Shown: in pieces, positions 18,845 to 27,682 of the stretch | Layout: the number at the start of each line of letters is the position of its first letter | How positions within the stretch are numbered: the stretch's first letter is position 1 | DNA from: Streptomyces sp. PKU-EA00015 | GTDB lineage: Bacteria; Actinomycetota; Actinomycetes; Streptomycetales; Streptomycetaceae | Direction of reading: 5' to 3' | DNA length: 64,000 nt | Assembly: GCF_013387495.1 (NCBI RefSeq) | Contig: NZ_JABZEE010000002.1 | Location: 1 to 64,000 of the forward strand | Position numbers and translations under genes: made by a program | Notes under the pieces: generated by a model | Database searches by the model: none | Told to the model about the DNA's origin: nothing | The model's input: only the letters and a program-made list of their open reading frames with translations

Positions 18845-19251
18845 CAGCCGCCGCTTCGTCCTCCAAACTCCCCGTACGCGGCCAGGGACGCAGGCCCGCC
18901 CGCGTACGCCCGTACTCGCTCACCGGCGGCCGCACCCGCTTCGGCCACGTGCTCCTCGTCGAGACCTTCGTCGCCGCGCTCGAGGCCCCGCCCGAGCGCC
19001 GCGAGCTGCCCGGCGGCGACCTCTCGACACGCGTCATGCCCGAGCTGCGGGCGATCGTCGAGCTGTGCCGCCGTATGCGTACCGTCGCCGAGATATCGGC
19101 GCTGCTGAAGATGCCGCTGGGTGTCGTCCGGGTGCTCCTCAGCGACCTGGCCGACCAGGGAAAGATCCGTGTGTACGGGACCGGGCACGGCACCGGACAG
19201 CCCGACCGCGCGCTGCTCGAAAGGGTGCTGAGTGGACTCCGCCGCCTCTGA
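18841..19251 (+). CDS. cvnC: CvnC, DUF742 protein
   Basis: 136 residues. DUF742 signatures: VRPYSLTGGRTRF near the N-terminus and ELCRRMRTVAEISALLKMPL followed by GVVRVLLSDLADQG, a winged-helix-like segment. This is the third conservon subunit, whose molecular role is not settled. It begins in a 4-nt overlap with cvnB and overlaps the start of cvnD by 20 nt. Confidence 0.92.
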   Translation: MTAAASSSKLPVRGQGRRPARVRPYSLTGGRTRFGHVLLVETFVAALEAPPERRELPGGDLSTRVMPELRAIVELCRRMRTVAEISALLKMPLGVVRVLLSDLADQGKIRVYGTGHGTGQPDRALLERVLSGLRRL

Positions 19252-19930
19252 CACGCTCCTCGCCCGACCGCACGCCCCGCAGGACCAGGACGCGTCGAGC
19301 GCCCCGGCCACGGCGGACGCGCGCCCCGAGGACACCGTGTGGCCCGAAGAGAATCTGCAGGCGTGGGAGCTGGACACCACCCGTGCCCCCATCGCCACCA
19401 AGATCGTCGTGGCGGGCGGTTTCGGCGTGGGCAAGACGACCTTCGTCGGGTCGGTCTCGGAAATCACCCCGCTGCAGACCGAGGCACTGATGACCCGGGC
19501 CAGCGAGGACACCGACGACCTCACCGCCACGCCGGAGAAGACCACCACGACCGTGGCGATGGACTTCGGCCGCATCACGCTCGACGACGACCTGGTGCTC
19601 TACGTCTTCGGCACACCCGGCCAGCAGCGTTTCTGGTTCATGTGGGACGACCTCGTGCGCGGGGCGATCGGGGCCGTCGTGATGGCCGACACGCGGCGGC
19701 TGGCGGACTGCTTCCCGGCCCTCGACTACTTCGAGAGCTGCGGGCTGCCCTACATCGTCGCTGTCAACCACTTCGAGGGAACGACCGCCTACGAGGCCGA
19801 GGACGTACGGGAGGCCCTCACCGTGCCGCCCCACGTGCCGGTGGTGATCATGGACGCCCGTAAGCGCGTCACGGTCATCGAGTCGCTGCTCGCGCTCGTC
19901 GCCCACGCCCTCGAAGCCACCCCCGAATAG
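19232..19930 (+). CDS. cvnD: CvnD, Ras-like ATP/GTP-binding protein
   Basis: 232 residues from GTG at 19232, inside the end of cvnC. P-loop VAGGFGVGKTTFVGSV (G1), a Thr-rich switch I (EKTTTTVAMDFGRI), and switch II FGTPGQQRFWFMWDD (G3). The G4 NKxD motif is degenerate (VAVNHFEG). It is a MglA-like small GTPase. In conservons it is thought to assemble with CvnA, B and C at the membrane as a signalling complex comparable to a eukaryotic G-protein system. Confidence 0.93.
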   Translation: MDSAASDTLLARPHAPQDQDASSAPATADARPEDTVWPEENLQAWELDTTRAPIATKIVVAGGFGVGKTTFVGSVSEITPLQTEALMTRASEDTDDLTATPEKTTTTVAMDFGRITLDDDLVLYVFGTPGQQRFWFMWDDLVRGAIGAVVMADTRRLADCFPALDYFESCGLPYIVAVNHFEGTTAYEAEDVREALTVPPHVPVVIMDARKRVTVIESLLALVAHALEATPE

Positions 19931-19960
19931 CCTCCCGAACATCTACGGAGCACCCCTGTC

Positions 19961-21199
19961 ATGCGGAAGATTCTCATAGTCGGCGCCGGCCAGTCCGGAC
20001 TGCAGCTCGCCCTCGGCCTCCAGTCCCAGGGCTACGAGGTCACCCTGATGTCCAACCGCACGGCGGACGAGATCCGGTCCGGCCGGGTCATGTCCACGCA
20101 GTGCATGTTCCACACCGCCCTCCAGCACGAGCGGGACCTGGGCATCAACTTCTGGGAGACGCAGGCCCCGAAGATCGAGGGCCTCGGTGTCTCGGTCGCC
20201 GCGCCCGACGCGAGCCGCGCCGTCGACTGGGTCGGCAAGCTCGACGGCTACGCCCAGTCCGTCGACCAGCGCGTCAAGATGGCGGGCTGGATGGAGACGT
20301 TCGCCCAGCGCGGCGGACAGCTGGTCATCCACGGCGCGGCCGTGTCCGACCTGGACTACTTCTCCCGCACGTACGACCTGGTGCTGGTGTCGGCCGGCAA
20401 GGGCGAGCTGGTCTCCATGTTCGGCCGGGACGCCTCCCGTTCCCCGTACGCCGAGCCGCAGCGCGCGCTCGCCGTCGCCTACGTCCACGGCCTCGGCCCG
20501 CGCCCCGAGCACCCGGACTACGACGCGGTGCGCTGCAACCTGGTGCCGGGAGTCGGCGAGCTGTTCGTGATGCCGACCCTCACCACGTCGGGCCGCGCCG
20601 ACATCCTGTTCTGGGAGGGCATCCCCGGCGGACCGCTCGACGTCTTCCAGGGCGTCAAGGACCCCTCCGAGCACCTCTCCCTGACGCTGGAGCTGATGGA
20701 GAAGTACACGCCCTGGGAGTACGCGCGGGCCACGAAGGTCGAGCTGACCGACGCGGCCGGCACGCTGGCCGGCCGTTACGCGCCCACCGTGCGCAATCCC
20801 ATCGGCCGACTCCCCGGCGGTGGCCTGGTCCTCGGCGTCGCGGACGTGGTCGTGGCCAACGACCCGATCACCGGCCAGGGCTCCAACTCGGCGTCCAAGT
20901 GCGCGGCCTCGTACCTGGCCTCGATCACCGAACACGGCGACAAGCCGTTCGACGAGGCGTGGATGCAGGCGACGTTCGACCGGTACTGGGAGACGGCGCA
21001 GCACGTCACCAAGTGGACCAACGCGATGCTGGGCGTCCCGCCGGAGCACGTGCTGAACCTGATCGGCGCGGCCGGCCAGCTCCAGCCGGTCGCGAACCGG
21101 TTCGCGAACGGCTTCAACGACCCGGCCGACTTCGAGAACTTCTTCTACGACCCCGAGAAGGCGGGCGCCTACCTGGCGGAGGTCGCCCAGGGCGCCTGA
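19961..21199 (+). CDS. StyA-like FAD-dependent monooxygenase
   Basis: 412 residues. N-terminal FAD-binding motif RKILIVGAGQSGLQLALGL (GxGxxG), a second FAD contact VLGVADVVVANDPITGQGSN, and the overall pattern of styrene monooxygenase oxygenase subunits. It starts 30 bp after cvnD on the same strand and probably belongs to the conservon operon. StyA enzymes need a reduced flavin supplied by a separate reductase, which is not encoded nearby. The substrate is unknown. Confidence 0.85.
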   Translation: MRKILIVGAGQSGLQLALGLQSQGYEVTLMSNRTADEIRSGRVMSTQCMFHTALQHERDLGINFWETQAPKIEGLGVSVAAPDASRAVDWVGKLDGYAQSVDQRVKMAGWMETFAQRGGQLVIHGAAVSDLDYFSRTYDLVLVSAGKGELVSMFGRDASRSPYAEPQRALAVAYVHGLGPRPEHPDYDAVRCNLVPGVGELFVMPTLTTSGRADILFWEGIPGGPLDVFQGVKDPSEHLSLTLELMEKYTPWEYARATKVELTDAAGTLAGRYAPTVRNPIGRLPGGGLVLGVADVVVANDPITGQGSNSASKCAASYLASITEHGDKPFDEAWMQATFDRYWETAQHVTKWTNAMLGVPPEHVLNLIGAAGQLQPVANRFANGFNDPADFENFFYDPEKAGAYLAEVAQGA

Positions 21200-21339
21200 C
21201 GCCGCCGACCGGTTCAACGGGGCGCCTCCCCCGGCCCGCAGTCACGCCGCCGGGCAGGAGCGGTGGGGACTTCGGCACGGACCCGAGGGCGGCGACGTCC
21301 TCGGGGGCCGGCGTCGCGAGCAGGTCCTGCGGTGACCCG

Positions 21340-23856
21340 TCAGTCCACGGGCAGGGCGTAGAACACCGGCCCGCGGCGGACGAGGACCCCGCGGTCCCCG
21401 GCCGGCATCGCCGTGTAGCGCGGCGCGGCCTGTTCCTCGGCGTCGGTGACGCCCGCCTCCTGGAACTTCCACAGCCGCCGGCCGTCGCGTGCGGAGAAGG
21501 CGGTGAGCTGCGCGGCGTCGCCCGCGAGGACGGTGCGGCCACTCGTGCTCAGGGCGGTCGAAGGGGTTTCGCGCCACACCGGTGCCTCGGTGGAGCGGCG
21601 CCACACCGGGCGACCGGTCGCCGTGTCGACGGCGCACACCTGCTGGTAGCGGTTGGCGACATACAGGGTCGGGCCGTGGAAGGCGGCCGTGCCGAAGGCG
21701 AACACGCCGCTCTCGCCGCGCGCGTCGGCCGCGGCGACCCGCCACTGCCGCTTGCCGTCCGGCCCGGAGTACGCGTGCAACTCGCCGCCCGACGCGGCGT
21801 ACAGCCTGCCCGTCGCGTCACCGGTGACGGCGGCGGTGGGCGCCACCGCGCTGAGCGGTACGGACGCGAGCGCCTTGCCCGTACCGCGGTCGAAGGCGAG
21901 GAGCACGGTGCCGTTCCTGGAGGCCTTGCGCTGCGCGGGGGTGAGGGTGTGGCCGTCCTGCCGTACGAGCACTTCTCCGGGGCGGACCGCGACCAGCTGG
22001 TACCGCGGGGTGTACGGTGCGCGCCCGTCGGGAACGCGGGCCCGCCACAGCTGCTTGCGCCCGGCGAGGTCGTAGGCGATGACGTACGTCTCCCGCACCT
22101 CCACCTTCCGCTTGCGCTTCTTGACGGTCTTCTCCACCGTCCTGCGCACGTGGGCGGTGAACCAGACGCTGGGGCCGTCGGCCCCCATGACGTTCCCGAT
22201 CGTGAGGCTCTCGCCCGGCTGCGCCAGCGTCTGCTTGGCCACGCGGTGGCCGGGCCGGCCGTCCTCGGCCGACACCCACAGCAGTGCGTCGGCGGTGTCG
22301 ACGAGGCAGAACGTGGTGTCGACGGGCACCGGCCGGGAGGTGGACGCGGCTTCCGGAAGCTCCCACCGGCGCCTGCCGGTGCGCAGGTCGACGCCGGTCA
22401 TCCGCTCGCCGTCCGTCACCAGCAGCAGCCGGTCGCGCCACACGGTCGCCCCGACCGGCTGGTCGCCGGTGGCCGGGTGCGCGTACCGCCACGTCGGTTC
22501 GGGCGCGAGGCCGGCCATGCGGCTCGGCCGCGGGGCGGGCGCCGGCCTGGCCGGCGCGGTCGTGTCCTCGCCGTCCCCGGCGAGGGCGTACACCGCCCCG
22601 CCGCCGACCACGAGCCCGGCGACACCGGCGGCGGCCGCGACGAGCAGCCCGCGGCGCGCGATGCCGGGGTCCTGTGCGGGCGCGGTGGTGACGACGGGCA
22701 GGACCGGTGGGACGACGGCGGGCAGGGCGGCCCGTGCGGGAACGGGAAGGGCGGCCGGTGCGAGGGGTTCCCTCCCGAGGAGCGGCGTGGTGTCCCGCCC
22801 CGCGCCACCGGCCCGCCGCACGAGCACGGTGTCCCGGTCCACGACGTGCCCGTTCCCGGCGGTCGCGTGGGCGGCCCGGCCGCCCCCGCCGTCGGCACTC
22901 GCCGCCGGGCTCGCGCCGGGGGCGACCGCGCTGCGTGCAGCCGGTTCCACCGCGCTCCCCGCCGCCCCGTGCGCCGTGCCGCCGCCCGACACCAGCGTCG
23001 CCGTCTCCGACTCCTGGGCCGCCAGGGCCGAGAGCAGTGCGTCCGGGAGCCAGCCGTCACGAGCCAGCGCGGACGCGCCCTCCAGGGCCAGGTCCGCCGC
23101 CACCGCTGCGGCGGGCGGGCGTTCGCCGGGGACTTTTGCCAGGCAGGACGCCAGGACCGGGCGCAACTCCTCCGGGACACCGCTGAGTTCCGGTTCGCCG
23201 TGGGCGATCCGGTCGGCATCCGCGAGCGGGGTCGTCCCCGTCGCCGCGTACGCGAGCAGCTGGCCGAGGACGAACAGGTCCGAGGCGGGGCCCGGTTGCG
23301 CGCCCGTGGCCTGTTCGGGAGTCAGGTAGCCCAGCTTCACCGTCATCTGACCGTCCGCGTCCGCCTCGGCGACGGCCGCCGCGCCCAGCGCGCCGAGTGC
23401 CGTCACCCGCGGGCCGTCCGCCGCCAGCAGCACGGTGTCGGGCGAGAGGCCGTGCAGCACCGTGCCCGTGGCGTGCACACGGGACAGGGTCTCGGCGAGC
23501 GCGGCGCCCAGGATCCGCACCGCGCGCCCCGGCAGCGGTCCGGCGAGCGCGATCGCCTCCCGCAGGGTCAGCGCGGGGACGTAAGCACTCGCCGTCCACA
23601 GCAGCGGACCGTCCACGTCCGCCACGACCGGTTGCACCCAGCCCCCGGCGAGCTGTTCCGTCCTGCGGGTCTCGTGCCGGAAGCGGCGCCGGAACACGCG
23701 CGAGGCGGCCAGCCGGGGCCGTACGAGCGCGACCACGGACGCCGCCCCGTTCGGACCGACGGCCAGAAAACGGACCGAACTGGCCGACTCCCGCACGCGG
23801 GCCAGCGTGCGGTACGGGCCGATCAGGCCCGGATCGTCCGGCTGCAGCGGCTCCAT
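21340..23856 (-). CDS. Pseudokinase with C-terminal PQQ beta-propeller
   Basis: 838 residues. The ATG at 23854-23856 has an AGGGGGGAT site. Residues about 10-280 have a Ser/Thr-kinase fold, but the catalytic residues are missing: the VAIK Lys is replaced (ASVVALVRP), HRDLKPxN reads HGLSPDTV, and DFG reads TALG. A Pro/Ala-rich linker follows, then one membrane helix (GLLVAAAAGVAGLVVGGGAV, about 415-440), then an extracytoplasmic PQQ/quinoprotein-like propeller with WRYAHPATG, RLLLVTDGERMTGVD, TGRRRWELPE and RRLWKF repeats. It resembles Streptomyces PQQ-domain kinases but should not phosphorylate; it may bind ligand outside and signal by interaction. Confidence 0.85.
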   Translation of the reverse strand: MEPLQPDDPGLIGPYRTLARVRESASSVRFLAVGPNGAASVVALVRPRLAASRVFRRRFRHETRRTEQLAGGWVQPVVADVDGPLLWTASAYVPALTLREAIALAGPLPGRAVRILGAALAETLSRVHATGTVLHGLSPDTVLLAADGPRVTALGALGAAAVAEADADGQMTVKLGYLTPEQATGAQPGPASDLFVLGQLLAYAATGTTPLADADRIAHGEPELSGVPEELRPVLASCLAKVPGERPPAAAVAADLALEGASALARDGWLPDALLSALAAQESETATLVSGGGTAHGAAGSAVEPAARSAVAPGASPAASADGGGGRAAHATAGNGHVVDRDTVLVRRAGGAGRDTTPLLGREPLAPAALPVPARAALPAVVPPVLPVVTTAPAQDPGIARRGLLVAAAAGVAGLVVGGGAVYALAGDGEDTTAPARPAPAPRPSRMAGLAPEPTWRYAHPATGDQPVGATVWRDRLLLVTDGERMTGVDLRTGRRRWELPEAASTSRPVPVDTTFCLVDTADALLWVSAEDGRPGHRVAKQTLAQPGESLTIGNVMGADGPSVWFTAHVRRTVEKTVKKRKRKVEVRETYVIAYDLAGRKQLWRARVPDGRAPYTPRYQLVAVRPGEVLVRQDGHTLTPAQRKASRNGTVLLAFDRGTGKALASVPLSAVAPTAAVTGDATGRLYAASGGELHAYSGPDGKRQWRVAAADARGESGVFAFGTAAFHGPTLYVANRYQQVCAVDTATGRPVWRRSTEAPVWRETPSTALSTSGRTVLAGDAAQLTAFSARDGRRLWKFQEAGVTDAEEQAAPRYTAMPAGDRGVLVRRGPVFYALPVD

Positions 23857-23891
23857 CGCGGCATCCCCCCTGGTGACACGGTCCCGTGATC

Positions 23892-24167
23892 CTATGGCGT
23901 GCCCTTCGGCTTCGACCAGGGCCACCTGACCTCGCGCCGCTCCATGCCCTCGGGCGCGTACTCGTACTTCCAGCCGCGCTGCAGGCCCAGCCGCTTCGTG
24001 TATCCGGCCGGGACACGGCGGTAGACGTGGACCGTGGGCGGGCTGCCGTCGCCTTGCGGGACCGGGATCCTGTACCACTTCGGGGGGTGGCCCGTGGGGC
24101 CCGCGAGCACCGGCAGGACGCGTCCGTCCATCGGGCCGCCGACGAAGGGGGTGTTCTCGCTTCTCAC
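23892..24167 (-). CDS. Small conserved hypothetical protein
   Basis: 91 residues. Conserved-looking motifs are FVGGPMDGRVLPV and PPTVHVYRRVPAG, with a C-terminal RWPWSKP; no signal peptide, no membrane helix and no cysteines. Codon use fits a real gene. It sits just before the pseudokinase gene on the same strand. I do not recognise a function. Confidence 0.7.
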   Translation of the reverse strand: MRSENTPFVGGPMDGRVLPVLAGPTGHPPKWYRIPVPQGDGSPPTVHVYRRVPAGYTKRLGLQRGWKYEYAPEGMERREVRWPWSKPKGTP

Positions 24168-24177
24168 GGCTCCAGTG

Positions 24178-24906
24178 TCACAGCAGATGCGACGCCCCGC
24201 CGACGACCGGTGCCAGGCGGCGGGCCAGCGTGCCGACCGCGCCGGCCGCCGTCTCCTGGGCCACCAGGTCCGCGACCGCTCCCGCCGTCTCCTCGTCGGT
24301 CGCCGCCGTCGCCACGAGCAGGGCGATCAGATGGTCGACCAGCCAGTCCCGTATGTCGGCGGCCGGCGGCTGCTTGCCCTCGTCGATCCAGATCAGCGAC
24401 GCCGCCTCGACGGCCGCGATCCAGGTGCGCACCATCATCCGCAGCCGGGGCCCCGCGCCCTCGGCGCCGAGGTGCAGCAGGATCTGCTCCGCCGCGGACC
24501 GCCGCACCTCGTCCACGATCGACGTCGTACGCGAGGTCTCGGCGACGCTGCCACCGCGCAGCAGCGCGCTGAACCCGGTGTCGTGCTCGTCGACGAAGGC
24601 CAGGAAGCGGTCCAGGACCCGGGCCAGCCGGGCGGTCGGCGGCCCGGCGGCCGGCTCGGCGAAGCAGTCCTCGAGCCGGTCGGCGGCCGAGCGCAGCGCC
24701 GCCTCGTACAGCTGCTGCTTGCCGCCCGGGAAGTAGCGGTAGACGAGGGGCCGGGAGACACCGGCTGCCTCCGCCACGTCGTCGAGCGAGATCTCGTCCG
24801 GCGGCTGGTGCGCGAAGAGGGAGAGGGCCGCCGCGAGCAGCTGCGTGCGGCGCTCCTCGACGCCGAGCCGTCGGTATGCGCGGGCCGTGGGAGCAGGACT
24901 GGTCAT
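24178..24906 (-). CDS. TetR-family regulator
   Basis: 242 residues. The N-terminal TetR HTH is complete: RRTQLLAAALSLFAHQPPDE, then ISLDDVAEAAGVSRPLVYRYFPGGKQQLYEAALR. The ligand domain (about 75-242) has no recognisable motif. It lies immediately downstream of the AurF-like diiron oxygenase gene on the same strand (31-bp gap), so it may regulate that gene. Confidence 0.92.
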   Translation of the reverse strand: MTSPAPTARAYRRLGVEERRTQLLAAALSLFAHQPPDEISLDDVAEAAGVSRPLVYRYFPGGKQQLYEAALRSAADRLEDCFAEPAAGPPTARLARVLDRFLAFVDEHDTGFSALLRGGSVAETSRTTSIVDEVRRSAAEQILLHLGAEGAGPRLRMMVRTWIAAVEAASLIWIDEGKQPPAADIRDWLVDHLIALLVATAATDEETAGAVADLVAQETAAGAVGTLARRLAPVVGGASHLL

Positions 24907-24937
24907 GCTTCGCAGCGTAACCGCAGCCCCCGTCGCG

Positions 24938-25885
24938 CTATGCGAGAAGTCCGGAGCTCTTCCACAGCCGGCGGCCCGCTCCGCGCAGCACGCCGATGTC
25001 GTCCAGGAAGTCGGTGAGCCGCCGGGCCCCCGACTGCATCACCTCGCGCCGGTGACCGCTCGCCCGCACCTGGGCGACGGCCTCGCGCCGGTCGAGCCCC
25101 ACGTTCTCGTACACCTTCGGGTTGATGAAGCAGACGCTGAAGACGCGGGCGGCCTCGCCGCAGCTGAGGCGGGTGAACTCCTGCTCCCAGCGCGGCGCCG
25201 TCACCATCTGGCGGCGCAATTCCTCGCGGGCGTACCGCACATGGCGGGCCTCCTCCACCACGTGGATACGGGTCACTCCGCGCACCAGGGTCTGCACCCG
25301 CTCGTCAGGGAAGGTGAGACGCTGCATCCAGTCGAGGATCTCCTCGCCGAGCAGTGTCGCCGCGAAGGACCCGGGTGTGGTCGAGACGGTCTTCAGCACG
25401 CGCGCCAGGTTGTGGTAGATCCGCGGCACCGGGTAGGCCGGCGCCCCGCCCTTTCGGATCAGCCTGGCGAACATCATCGAGTGCCGGCACTCGTCCGCGA
25501 TCTCGGTGAGGGCGTAGCGGACGTGGTTGCTGGTCAGGGACTTGTCGTAGATGTGGCGGACCAGCAGCTGCATCAGGATGATCTCGAACCAGATCCCGAG
25601 CGAGGCGAGCGACGCCGCCTCGTGCCGGGCCAGGTCCATCCGCTGCTCCTCGGACATCCGGTGCCACAGCGGGGTGCCGTAGAGCGACACGAGCTCCGGT
25701 GGCCAGAACCACTTGCCGTCCTCGATCGGCGCCTCCCAGTCGAGCTCCTTGTCGGGGTCGAAGGAGTGCCTGGAGGAGGACTCGAGCAGGCGGGCGGCGA
25801 CCTGCTCGCGGTCCCGAAGGGGGCCCAGGGCATCGCGGAGCACCTGCACCTGCACCTGCACCTCGCGTTCGCTCACGGTTGTCAT
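24938..25885 (-). CDS. AurF-type diiron oxygenase
   Basis: 315 residues from ATG at 25883-25885 with a GAGG site. Diiron ligands of the AurF/p-aminobenzoate N-oxygenase family are visible: a first E in the helix ASLASLGIWFEIILMQLL, EIADECRHSMMFARL (ExxxH), a second E in LLGEEILDWMQ, and VVEEARHVRYAREE (ExxxH). The usual reaction is N-oxygenation of an arylamine or a related oxidation. No NRPS or PKS genes are adjacent, so the substrate is unknown. The N-terminus holds a short VQVQVQV run from a CTGCAC hexanucleotide repeat (25841-25862). Confidence 0.85.
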   Translation of the reverse strand: MTTVSEREVQVQVQVLRDALGPLRDREQVAARLLESSSRHSFDPDKELDWEAPIEDGKWFWPPELVSLYGTPLWHRMSEEQRMDLARHEAASLASLGIWFEIILMQLLVRHIYDKSLTSNHVRYALTEIADECRHSMMFARLIRKGGAPAYPVPRIYHNLARVLKTVSTTPGSFAATLLGEEILDWMQRLTFPDERVQTLVRGVTRIHVVEEARHVRYAREELRRQMVTAPRWEQEFTRLSCGEAARVFSVCFINPKVYENVGLDRREAVAQVRASGHRREVMQSGARRLTDFLDDIGVLRGAGRRLWKSSGLLA

Positions 25886-26066
25886 GGCTGAGGACACCTC
25901 GCGCGTGGGGGTTACCGGTCGTCACCCGTTATGAGACTGCCCGTCAGCAAGCTCGTCAATCCCTTGCGCGCGACTTGTTGACTGTGCGTCTACCACCGTG
26001 TGAGCCTGCCAACTGTCCTTGCACATCGGTGAGTACGAAACGGGATACGAGGCGAAGGAGCCGCCA

Positions 26067-27182
26067 GTGTCGACGTACGAGCACTACACGCACGCACCCG
26101 AGAACCAGCTCTGGCAGGTCCCCGCCTCCGGCTCTGCGCGCTTCAGCTGGGAGTACGACCACGGCCGCGAACGGCTGCTGGCCCTGTACCAGAAGGGCAA
26201 GGACAAGCAGTGGGACGGCACCAGGCGCATCGACTGGGACCTGGAGGTCGACCCGTACGACGCGCTCGGCACCCCCGACGAGGCGCTGACCCTGTACGGC
26301 ACCCGGCACTGGGCGAAGATGACCGCCAAGGACAAGGGCGAGCTGCGCAGGCACTACACGGCCTGGCAGTTCAGCCAGTTCCTCCACGGCGAGCAGGGCG
26401 CCATGATCTGCGCCGCGCGGATCGTGGAGTCGGTCCCCGACCTCGACGCCAAGTTCTACTCGGCGACTCAGACCATGGACGAGGCCCGGCACGCCGAGAT
26501 CTACGGGCGCTTCCTGCACGAGAAGATCGGCATGCTCTACCCGATCAACGACAACCTGCAGAGCCTGCTCGGCGACACCCTGCGCGACTCCCGCTGGGAC
26601 ATGCCCTACCTCGGCATGCAGGTCCTCATCGAGGGCCTGGCGCTCGCCGCCTTCGGCATGATCCGCGACACGACGACCAAGCCGCTGCCGAAGCAGATCC
26701 TCGCGTACGTGATGCAGGACGAGGCCCGCCACGTGGCCTTCGGGCGGATGGCCCTGCGCGACTACTACCAGCAGCTCACCGACGCCGAACTGCGCGAGCG
26801 CGAGGAGTTCGTGATCGAGGGCTGCTACCTCATGCGCGACCGCCTGCGCGGTGTCGAGGTCCTGGAGAACCTCGGCGTCTCGCGCAAGGAGGCGGAGGAG
26901 TACTCGGAGCAGTCCGAGTTCCTCCACCTGTTCCGCAAGCTGCTGTTCAGCCGCATCGTGCCGTGCGTCAAGGACATCGGGCTGTGGGGCGAACGGCTCC
27001 AGAAGGCCTACCTGGACATGGGCGTCTTCGAGATGGGCGACGCCAGCCTCGACCTGCTGATGAGCCAGGACGAGGAACTGGCCGAACAGCTCGACCGGGA
27101 ACGGTTCGCGGCCGAGGAGCAGGAGCGTGTGTCCGAGGTGACGGACGCGATCGCGGAGGGCGCTCGGCTCTCCGACGGCTGA
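26067..27182 (+). CDS. Ferritin-like diiron protein
   Basis: 371 residues from GTG at 26067, preceded by GCGAAGGAG. It has two metal-binding helix pairs: FLHGEQGAMICAARI with MDEARHAEIYGRF, and MQVLIEGLALAAF with YVMQDEARHVAFGRM. This is the ribonucleotide-reductase-like or ferritin-like carboxylate diiron pattern. It is divergent from the AurF-like gene across a 180-bp gap, so two diiron oxidases sit back to back. It probably activates O2; the substrate is unknown. Confidence 0.8.
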   Translation: MSTYEHYTHAPENQLWQVPASGSARFSWEYDHGRERLLALYQKGKDKQWDGTRRIDWDLEVDPYDALGTPDEALTLYGTRHWAKMTAKDKGELRRHYTAWQFSQFLHGEQGAMICAARIVESVPDLDAKFYSATQTMDEARHAEIYGRFLHEKIGMLYPINDNLQSLLGDTLRDSRWDMPYLGMQVLIEGLALAAFGMIRDTTTKPLPKQILAYVMQDEARHVAFGRMALRDYYQQLTDAELREREEFVIEGCYLMRDRLRGVEVLENLGVSRKEAEEYSEQSEFLHLFRKLLFSRIVPCVKDIGLWGERLQKAYLDMGVFEMGDASLDLLMSQDEELAEQLDRERFAAEEQERVSEVTDAIAEGARLSDG

Positions 27183-27226
27183 AGCCCCGGGCGATCGACC
27201 TCACCGCGGTCGACCGGCGCCGCTGA

Positions 27227-27682
27227 TCACCCCCCAACGGGCGGCGGGAACGACGTGCGCAGCGTGAACGCGTACTGCGTCGGCCCGTGCTCGCGCACAT
27301 GGAGCAGACGCTCCTCCGCCTCCCGGACCGTCGGGCGGTGGCCCGCCGGGACCCACCACATCGTGGTCATGACCTCCTTGACGCGCTCGAAGAACTCGTA
27401 GCGGCGCGCCAGCAGTTCGCGGTGCGTCCCCTGGTACATGAACGCCGTCAGCGCGTTCGTGTCCCGCCAGACCGACATGTTCACCATCAACGTGTCGTCG
27501 CCGAACACCCGCAGGTCCGTCGCGTTGCCCGCCGCGTCCTGGAGGCGCCACACGAACCCGTCGGCCGCGTCGGCGACCGCGTTCACGGGGTCCAGGTTGT
27601 CGACGAAGTCCTTCAACTCGGCGGAGTCCAGAGGGTGTTTGAGCCGGGCTATGTTCACCTGCGCGAGTTCGTATGCGGTCAT
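27227..27682 (-). CDS. DUF3291-type protein
   Basis: 151 residues. The pattern [18 protein letters not shown], then [20 protein letters not shown] and [19 protein letters not shown], fits the DUF3291 dimeric alpha-beta barrel family. It starts in a 4-nt overlap with the amidase stop, so the two are co-translated. Function unknown. Confidence 0.85.
   Translation of the reverse strand: MTAYELAQVNIARLKHPLDSAELKDFVDNLDPVNAVADAADGFVWRLQDAAGNATDLRVFGDDTLMVNMSVWRDTNALTAFMYQGTHRELLARRYEFFERVKEVMTTMWWVPAGHRPTVREAEERLLHVREHGPTQYAFTLRTSFPPPVGG

Noticed and set aside
20101..23889. A 1262-codon plus-strand open frame over the StyA-like and pseudokinase genes
   Set aside because: It covers real genes in a different frame, starts inside one and is opposite to the other; composition is Arg/Gly/Pro-rich with no motif.
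25841..25862. CTGCAC hexanucleotide run as CRISPR or a regulatory repeat
   Set aside because: Four short units within a coding N-terminus, no spacers; a simple-sequence expansion of VQ codons. No CRISPR array is visible anywhere in the window.
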